Assembly: GCA_021781095.1 (NCBI GenBank)
Contig: JAJXXM010000124.1
Span: 1-18,332 of the forward strand
Direction: 5' to 3'
Length of the DNA stretch: 18,332 nt
Source of the DNA: a bacterium
GTDB taxonomy: Bacteria; Eremiobacterota; Eremiobacteria; Baltobacterales; Baltobacteraceae
A program made the translations under genes and the position numbers. The stretch's first letter is position 1. Each line of letters starts with the position of its first letter. Shown piece by piece: positions 13,450-18,332 of this stretch. Below the pieces are notes generated by a model. The model saw only the letters and a program-made list of their open reading frames with translations. It searched no databases and had not been told where the DNA came from.

Positions 13450-14894
13450 GCGTTCGCAGCCCGAGCGATGAGTCGCTCTCCCGCGACGACGCGCGTTTTC
13501 GTGAGCCAATCGTGGAACCAACAGGTGGTAAAGGGCGAGAGCAGGGCGATGGCCCAGTGGAACGCGCCGATGAGCGCTCCTCGTCCGAGCGCCTGAAGAA
13601 AACTCGGCCGGCGCAGATCGAGCGAGGAGACGCGCAACCCGGCGATCATCATGCCGAAGCTCTGCCCGACGACGGCGATGAGCAGCGTGAAATAGAGAAA
13701 CGAGACGAAGCCGAACGAAAAGGTGCGCGTGGCAACCTCGTTCATGCCTCGGTTCCAGGCGGAGAGCACGCTTGGGGGCGGAGTGGGGCTCGGTGACGGG
13801 GCGGTTGCCGGCGCTCCTTTGTCGGCGGGAATTTTCACGGTGAGCGGGCCGAGCTGGACGTTCGCGCCGTTCGGAAGGCCGTTCACGACGACGCTGCGGG
13901 GAGTCTTCTGTGGACTCGGCGATACGTGCGGCGCAAAATAGGAACTCACCGCCAGTAACACCACGACGTCGATCGCCGCGGCGAGCACGCGCCGCCCGCG
14001 CCCGGCGAGATCGCCGCGGTCGAGACGTCGGCTGCCCGGGAGCGGCAACGGAATCGGAGCGACCGCCTCGGTGCGAAGAAACCACTCTTCGTGGCTTAGG
14101 TAATTCGCGCTCGCGGCATACGCCGTCAACTCGGCGATTCGACGCGTGGCGTAGGGCTCCGAGCCGAGCCATTCACCCCATTTCAAAACCGTATCGTCGC
14201 CGATCGAGGCTTGCTGCGTCGCAAAACTTCGCAGATCGACTTGGCGCCCGAAGCCGCGAAGTGCGAGAATTGCAATCGCTCGCGACGCGGCGTCGAGCGA
14301 GCCACAGCAGATCAGTCCGACTTTATCGCACGTTAATTCGCAGCGTCGTAACCACGGCCCGAAGATCAGCGATACGAGTGCGTTTTCGTTGCCGTTCACG
14401 CTGAGCAAGGATTGATAGCGTACGTGCCCCGCGGCGATGTGGCCGAGCTGGCGCCCGATGACGAACGAGAGCTCGTCCTCGCGCAGATCCTCGAGATAGT
14501 CGCTCGAAAGTACGAGCGAATACGGCTCGCCGAAACCAATCGCCGCCGCCGGAACCAACGGATCTTGTCGTACGAATACTAAGGGCAGCGGAATCCCCAG
14601 TGCGGCGCACTGGCGCTTGACGATCGCAAAGATCTCCGGGTTCTGCGCTTCGTGAATCAGCACGCTCGAGCCGATCAAGCGTCCGCGCGCGAATGTGATG
14701 AAGACCATCGCGCCGACGACGAAGAGCGCGACCTGGGCGAGCCCGACGGAAAAGTGGATGAAAATGCCGACGACTGCGGCGACCGGGAACGCCCAGAGCA
14801 GCGTTAGGAAGAATGCGATACGTTCGGTTGGGTGCCGAACCGAGGCCGGTCCTTCGAAGAGGAGATTTTTCCCTCGATCAATCGTGGCGACCAT
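13446..14894 (-). CDS. M48-peptidase-like domain lacking HExxH, fused to an RDD membrane domain
   Basis: A 482-residue protein. Two membrane helices (about 26-70) precede an M48/HtpX-like domain with LGIPLPLVFVRQDPLVPAAAIGFGEPYSLVLSSDYLEDL. Where HExxH is expected the sequence is VIGRQLGHIAAGHV: the first His is Arg148 and the catalytic Glu is Gln149, and only His152 remains. The downstream CELTCDKVGL retains the Glu186 that would be the third ligand. The C-terminal half (about 300-480) is an RDD-type domain, starting GRRVLAAAIDVVVLLAV, with a proline-rich loop (SPSPTPPPS) and further helices (SFGFVSFLYFTLLIAVVG). It is probably a membrane pseudoprotease. Its start lies 91 bases inside the GGDEF gene and its stop overlaps the selenoprotein stop by four bases. 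Confidence 0.85.
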   Translation of the reverse strand: MVATIDRGKNLLFEGPASVRHPTERIAFFLTLLWAFPVAAVVGIFIHFSVGLAQVALFVVGAMVFITFARGRLIGSSVLIHEAQNPEIFAIVKRQCAALGIPLPLVFVRQDPLVPAAAIGFGEPYSLVLSSDYLEDLREDELSFVIGRQLGHIAAGHVRYQSLLSVNGNENALVSLIFGPWLRRCELTCDKVGLICCGSLDAASRAIAILALRGFGRQVDLRSFATQQASIGDDTVLKWGEWLGSEPYATRRIAELTAYAASANYLSHEEWFLRTEAVAPIPLPLPGSRRLDRGDLAGRGRRVLAAAIDVVVLLAVSSYFAPHVSPSPQKTPRSVVVNGLPNGANVQLGPLTVKIPADKGAPATAPSPSPTPPPSVLSAWNRGMNEVATRTFSFGFVSFLYFTLLIAVVGQSFGMMIAGLRVSSLDLRRPSFLQALGRGALIGAFHWAIALLSPFTTCWFHDWLTKTRVVAGERLIARAANA

Positions 14895-16096
14895 GCCGGT
14901 ACTTTCTGCGCGAGCGGACGGCGGCCTCCGATGCCGATGCCGGCACCGTTGCGGCGCTTGGCCTCGTACATTGCGAGATCGGCTCGTTCGAGCAGCTCTC
15001 TGACGCTCTCGCCGTCGCGCGGCGAGGCCGCGATTCCGATGCTCGCGCGGACGTCGATCTTGAGGGCTCCCACGGCGAGCGGTTCGCGCAGGACCGCAGC
15101 AATTTTCTCTGCAGCCTCGGCGGCGGCGCGATCGTCTTCCAAATCCTCGAGCACGATGACGAATTCATCACCGGCGAGCCGCGTGACCGTGTCGGACGCA
15201 CGAACGTTCCGGGCGAGACGAAGTGCGAATTCTACGAGAAACGCATCGCCGACGGCGTGGCCATAGGTATCGTTGATGCCCTTGAAGTCGTCGATGTCGA
15301 TGAAAAGGATCGCGCATGAATTTGCGAAGCGCTCCGAGCGCATGATCGCCGCACCGAGCCGCTCTTCGAGCAATCGGCGGTTGCCCAACCCGGTGAGCGT
15401 ATCGACGTTGGCGAGCTCGCGCAGCCACGATTCGCGCATTTTAATTGCAGTGATATCGAGCATCGTCCCAACGCGTGCGATGGAAAAACCATGCGCGTCG
15501 CGGATCGTCGTCGCGCGCTCGCGGACGTGGCGCTGTTCGCCGTCGTGGCGAACGATGCGATGTTCCACCTCGTAGGTATCGCCCGATGCCTCGATCGCCG
15601 CGCGGACGAACGCGCGGTCGTCGGGATGGTCGAAGGCGCGGATATCGCCGAGGTCGCCGGTCGGGGGAAGCCCGAGCAGGCGTAGCAGGCCGAGCGACGG
15701 CTGCATCGAGCGCGCCGAGAACTCGTTACGCCAGCTTCCTAACTGCGCGATCTCTTCGACGAGCGGATCCTCGGGGAGCATCGTCATCGGCGCCGCGATC
15801 GGCTCGACCATGCGGGCGCGGCCGCTCGTCCCGACGATATCGCCGGCGGGCGAGCGCAGCGGCTCGAGTTCGAAAAGCAAGGTCTGCCCGAGTGCCTCGA
15901 CCTCCAGGCGAATCTGCTTCCCTTCGAGCGCGCAGCGGTGCGCCCCCGAGATCAAATCGCAGGTCTCGCTCTCCCCCCAGAGTTCGGCGACCTTCGCGGG
16001 TGGGCGATTCGGGCGGTGCTGAGCGGCGAGCGCCTCGTTGAGGGCAAGCACGTTGAGGTAGTTGTCGGTGATCCAGGCGTAGCGCGGCGTTTCCAT
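14804..16096 (-). CDS. PAS-GGDEF diguanylate cyclase
   Basis: A 430-residue protein from ATG 16096 (METPRYAW); an upstream ATG at 16132 would add 12 residues in GC-rich spacer and is less likely. An N-terminal PAS-like region (about 1-100) and a second PAS/PAC unit (IAQLGSWRNEFSA to VRERATTIRDAHG and GTMLDITAIK, about 115-225) are followed by the GGDEF domain (about 225-385): DTLTGLGNRRLLEERL, AILFIDIDDFKGINDTYGH, RLAGDEFVIVL and ERADLAMYEAKRRNG. The active-site motif is AGDEF, a variant usually still active. The inhibitory site RxxD (RASD, about residues 299-302) is present. It makes cyclic di-GMP from two GTP in response to an unknown signal. No membrane helix is evident. A tail of about 40 residues overlaps the M48-like gene. 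Confidence 0.93.
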   Translation of the reverse strand: METPRYAWITDNYLNVLALNEALAAQHRPNRPPAKVAELWGESETCDLISGAHRCALEGKQIRLEVEALGQTLLFELEPLRSPAGDIVGTSGRARMVEPIAAPMTMLPEDPLVEEIAQLGSWRNEFSARSMQPSLGLLRLLGLPPTGDLGDIRAFDHPDDRAFVRAAIEASGDTYEVEHRIVRHDGEQRHVRERATTIRDAHGFSIARVGTMLDITAIKMRESWLRELANVDTLTGLGNRRLLEERLGAAIMRSERFANSCAILFIDIDDFKGINDTYGHAVGDAFLVEFALRLARNVRASDTVTRLAGDEFVIVLEDLEDDRAAAEAAEKIAAVLREPLAVGALKIDVRASIGIAASPRDGESVRELLERADLAMYEAKRRNGAGIGIGGRRPLAQKVPAWSPRLIEGKISSSKDRPRFGTQPNVSHSS

Positions 16097-16137
16097 GCCA
16101 CGATCATGCCAGAGCCGGGCCGGGCACCCCATCCGGG

Positions 16138-16173
16138 AAAACCCCTGGTTTTCGGGGCGCGTGCTCCCAGGGG
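16138..16173 (-). terminator. Intrinsic terminator of the UbiA/substrate-binding protein operon
   Basis: On the minus strand CCCCTGG (16173-16167) pairs with CCAGGGG (16148-16142), followed directly by TTTT (16141-16138). It lies 13 bases after the stop of the substrate-binding protein gene. The alternative stem GAAAACC/GGTTTTC (16137-16153) would compete with it. The + strand also has a run of G5-T-G5-A-G3 here (16170-16184). Confidence 0.6.
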
Positions 16174-16186
16174 GTGGGGGAGGGCG

Positions 16187-17344
16187 CTACAGGATGAAGC
16201 CGTCGAGGAAGGCGGCGCGGTCGTAGCGGAACGCGCCCTTCTCGATGCGGTAGGCATAGAGGTTCGGCAACGTGGGGTCGCCCGTATAGCTAAAGGTGAA
16301 CGGGCCGACGAGGGTCTGGAACGAGCCGTTATAGGTCAGGAGCGAGAGCAGCGCCGGGCGCGAGAACGTCGGCGTGCGTTGCACGCCTTGAATGAAAATT
16401 TGCGCTGCGGCATAGGCGAACGCGACGAACGCCGTGACCTCGGGAACGCTGCGCCGAAGATCGCCGAGTTGCTGCGCGACCGAGGGCGCGCGATCGATCG
16501 GAGGCATCGTCGTAAAAACGAGTGCCGCTCCGAGTGCCTTCGCATCGTTCTTCAGCGTCTGCGTGCTGTAGAAGCCCTCCGCGCAGGCGAATGCTCCGAT
16601 GTAGTTCCGCGCGCGCATCGCCGTTGCGACCGGCCCGAGCTCGGCGGCGGTTCCGCAGAGCACGGTGAGTTGCGGGCCGTCGCCGAGTGCGTTCGCGGTG
16701 CGCGGATCGAGCGTGAGGTGGCCGTTCTCCAACGTTGCGCTCGCCGTTGGGTGATGGTCGGCGCCGGCTTGGTCGATGAATCCGCGCGCGACCGCGCTTC
16801 CGTAGCCTTTGCTCGGTGCGATGACCAACGTGCGCGGCGGCGCGTGTACGCGCAGCAGCATTTGCGCCATAAGTGCACCCTGCACTTCATCGCGCGCCGG
16901 CAAGCGGAAAATATTGCGATATCCGCGCTTCGTCAATGCGTCGGCGGTGATCGTCGGTACGATGAGCGGAAGGGAAAGGTTCGCGTATTGCGGCGCGGCT
17001 TGGAGCGTGACGTCGAGGCTGAGATCGCCGACGACGCCGATCACGCTGGGATCGCTCGCCGCGAGTTGCGCGTTGCCGACGGCGAGCGCACCTTCGTTTC
17101 CGTCATCGAAACGACGGACGGCGAAGAACTGCGTCGGCGGCCCGAAGCGGTTCGCTTCATCGCACGCGGCTTGAACGCCGGCGGCTATCTGGTTGCCGAC
17201 CGCGGCGAGATCGCCGGTGAGCGGAACGCTGACGCCGATCGAGTACTGTCGGGCGAAGCCTCCGGGTTGCAGCTGCGCGCCCGCACGGGCTCCGGCGAGT
17301 GCGACCGCACCGGCGGCGCTTGCGAGAAATCGTCGGCGGCGCAT
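16187..17344 (-). CDS. ABC-type substrate-binding protein, Leu/Ile/Val-binding (Peripla_BP_6) fold, Tat-exported
   Basis: A 385-residue protein. The start is a twin-arginine signal (RRRRFLASAAGAVALAGARAGA), so it is probably exported folded. The mature protein opens with YSIGVSVPLTGDLAAVGNQIAAGVQAACDEAN, the typical first strand and helix of LivJ-type receptors. DPSVIGVVGDLSLDVTLQAAPQYANLSLPLIVPTITADALT, NIFRLPARDEVQGALMAQML and APSKGYGSAVARGF follow in the usual order. The family binds small ligands such as branched amino acids, but ligand specificity cannot be read here. No permease or ATPase gene is adjacent, so it is an orphan receptor within the window. It starts three bases after the UbiA-like gene and is probably co-transcribed. 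Confidence 0.93.
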   Translation of the reverse strand: MRRRRFLASAAGAVALAGARAGAQLQPGGFARQYSIGVSVPLTGDLAAVGNQIAAGVQAACDEANRFGPPTQFFAVRRFDDGNEGALAVGNAQLAASDPSVIGVVGDLSLDVTLQAAPQYANLSLPLIVPTITADALTKRGYRNIFRLPARDEVQGALMAQMLLRVHAPPRTLVIAPSKGYGSAVARGFIDQAGADHHPTASATLENGHLTLDPRTANALGDGPQLTVLCGTAAELGPVATAMRARNYIGAFACAEGFYSTQTLKNDAKALGAALVFTTMPPIDRAPSVAQQLGDLRRSVPEVTAFVAFAYAAAQIFIQGVQRTPTFSRPALLSLLTYNGSFQTLVGPFTFSYTGDPTLPNLYAYRIEKGAFRYDRAAFLDGFIL

Positions 17345-17347
17345 CGG

Positions 17348-18208
17348 TTACGCGCGCAGCCCGAAGCCGAACGCGACCGTCGCGAGAAAGAGCACCGAGA
17401 AAATCATATTCGCGGTAAAGACGCGCTCGTTCAGCACGAAAACGGTATCGCTCGTACGCAAGAGGCGCAATTCGTAGGCGATCAATGCAAGTGTGGTGAG
17501 GAGGCCGGCGAGATACCACGTGCCGGAGAGCCCACCGATGCGCCCCGCGATTGCGAGCAGCGCGAACATGCCGACGTGCATCGCTATCGCCGTCGGGCGG
17601 GCGCTCTTCTCGCCGAAGCGGACCGGCATGGAGTTCACACCGTTCGCGCGATCGGTTGGAAGATCCATCAATGCGTAGAGGATATCGAAGCCCGCGACCC
17701 AGAGCGTGACCGCGAGAAAGAGGGCGATGCCCGTTCCGTCGACGCGCCCCGCGATGCCGATATACGCGCCGAGCGGCGCGAGCCCATCGACGGCACCGAG
17801 AACGATATGGACCATCCACGTAAAACGCTTACAGAGCGGATAGAGCAAGAGCCCCGCGGCGGCGACCGGCAGAAGTTTGACGCAGAGCGGATTGAGCTGC
17901 CACGCGGCGACGAGCAAAAGAATCAAGCCGACGACGATCGCGACGATCATGACGCGAGGATCGAGTTCGCCGGTCGCGAGCGCGCGGCGCGCGGTCCGGG
18001 GCGTGCGCGCGTCGATATCGCGGTCGAAATAGCGGTTCGCCGCCATCGCCGCCGTTCGCGCGCCGAGCACCGCGATGGTTATCCAGAGGACCGCGGCGAG
18101 GCTCGGTATTCCACGCGCGGCGAAGACCGCTCCAACGTAGGCGAAGGGGAGCGCGAAGAGCGTATGTTCGATGCGTATCTCACGCAGGAAGAGCGAAGCC
18201 GCTCGCAT
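17348..18208 (-). CDS. ubiA: UbiA-type polyprenyltransferase (quinone biosynthesis)
   Basis: A 286-residue protein from ATG 18206-18208, preceded by GGAGG seven bases upstream. The frame continues upstream to 18328 but that part overlaps another gene and is not conserved in style. The two aspartate-rich motifs of the family are clear: NRYFDRDIDARTPRT (about residue 68) and DILYALMDLPTDRANG (about residue 188). Around them are eight to nine membrane helices, beginning FLREIRIEHTLFALPFAYVGAVF. This opening is typical of the UbiA-like enzymes linked to menaquinone synthesis by the futalosine route (sometimes called MqnP). It would join a polyprenyl chain to an aromatic acid in the membrane. The symbol is given at family level only. 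Confidence 0.93.
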   Translation of the reverse strand: MRAASLFLREIRIEHTLFALPFAYVGAVFAARGIPSLAAVLWITIAVLGARTAAMAANRYFDRDIDARTPRTARRALATGELDPRVMIVAIVVGLILLLVAAWQLNPLCVKLLPVAAAGLLLYPLCKRFTWMVHIVLGAVDGLAPLGAYIGIAGRVDGTGIALFLAVTLWVAGFDILYALMDLPTDRANGVNSMPVRFGEKSARPTAIAMHVGMFALLAIAGRIGGLSGTWYLAGLLTTLALIAYELRLLRTSDTVFVLNERVFTANMIFSVLFLATVAFGFGLRA

Positions 18209-18332
18209 CAGGGAGCCTCCGGTCCGCGTTCGGAGCGCAGCAACCGCGCGAGCGCGTCGAGCCCCTGCCCACTCCACGAATCGGGGCGGAGCTGCTTTTC
18301 GATGCGATCGAGCCCATACTCGCGCCAACGCT
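18208..18332 (-). CDS. C-terminal end of an upstream gene, possibly UbiD-like decarboxylase (truncated by window)
   Basis: The minus-strand frame from the window edge to TGA 18210-18208 encodes about 40 residues: RWREYGLDRIEKQLRP, then DSWSGQGLDALARLL and a charged tail ending RGPEAP. The stop shares its A with the ATG of the UbiA-like gene (TGATG), as expected for coupled genes in one operon. The piece W-EYGLDRI resembles the very C-terminus of UbiD-type decarboxylases, which often sit beside UbiA, but the fragment is too short to be sure. The frame is supported mainly by the overlap. Confidence 0.5.
   Translation of the reverse strand, partial: RWREYGLDRIEKQLRPDSWSGQGLDALARLLRSERGPEAP

Noticed and set aside
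17348..18328. Longer UbiA-like protein with a 40-residue N-terminal extension
   Set aside because: The extension overlaps the upstream gene, is Arg-rich and unlike family members; a Shine-Dalgarno sequence precedes the ATG at 18208.

Overview
The window is a gene-dense, GC-rich bacterial chromosome segment. Coding ends commonly overlap by 4 to about 90 bases, with ATGA or GTGA start/stop overlaps. Three things hint at lineage: an RsbW/SigB-type partner-switching module, a UbiA-like prenyltransferase of the kind found with futalosine menaquinone synthesis, and many proteins recognisable only by fold. I lean towards a deep-branching, high-GC environmental phylum such as Candidatus Eremiobacterota (WPS-2), but this is inference and the sequence alone does not settle it. 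TGA is used as an ordinary stop in many genes here, including alaS, so the code is standard.

Left part (1-5926, + strand): the end of a STAS anti-anti-sigma factor, an RsbW-like anti-sigma kinase and a SigB/SigF-type sigma factor form a stress-response switch. A complete alaS follows, then an exported protein and a multi-pass GT-C-like membrane protein, all closely spaced or overlapping. Middle-left (5907-9257): a minus-strand DUF255 thioredoxin-fold protein (YyaL type) with a small membrane protein upstream, a 44-residue single-helix membrane protein on the + strand, and a minus-strand MFS exporter. A tRNA-Leu(CAG) with encoded CCA and a terminator lies at 9364-9494, followed by a VapB/VapC toxin-antitoxin pair.

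Centre (10230-11617): a small membrane protein and a YbjQ-family protein on the minus strand. Upstream of them is a roughly 760-base stretch holding a perfect 14-bp inverted-repeat terminator, more hairpins, a probable 52-residue peptide gene with a good ribosome binding site, and a pair of REP-like direct repeats.

The main discovery is at 11618-13449. A membrane-anchored winged-helix/TPR regulator overlaps by four bases an AhpD-like (carboxymuconolactone decarboxylase family) gene whose CxxC motif is interrupted by an in-frame TGA (13168-13170). Homology continues on both sides of the TGA, the TGA sits exactly where the nucleophilic cysteine belongs, and a GC-rich hairpin with a GGC loop starts 12 bases after it. 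This is best read as a selenoprotein with a CxxU active site and a bacterial SECIS element. Conventional annotation would break it into a short fragment and a 92-residue ORF.

Right part (13446-18332, minus strand): an M48-peptidase-like protein fused to an RDD membrane domain but lacking the HExxH motif; a PAS-GGDEF diguanylate cyclase whose end overlaps the M48 start by 91 bases; a terminator; and an apparent operon reading (possible UbiD end) - UbiA-like prenyltransferase - Tat-exported substrate-binding protein. No CRISPR array, rRNA, prophage or insertion sequence was seen.
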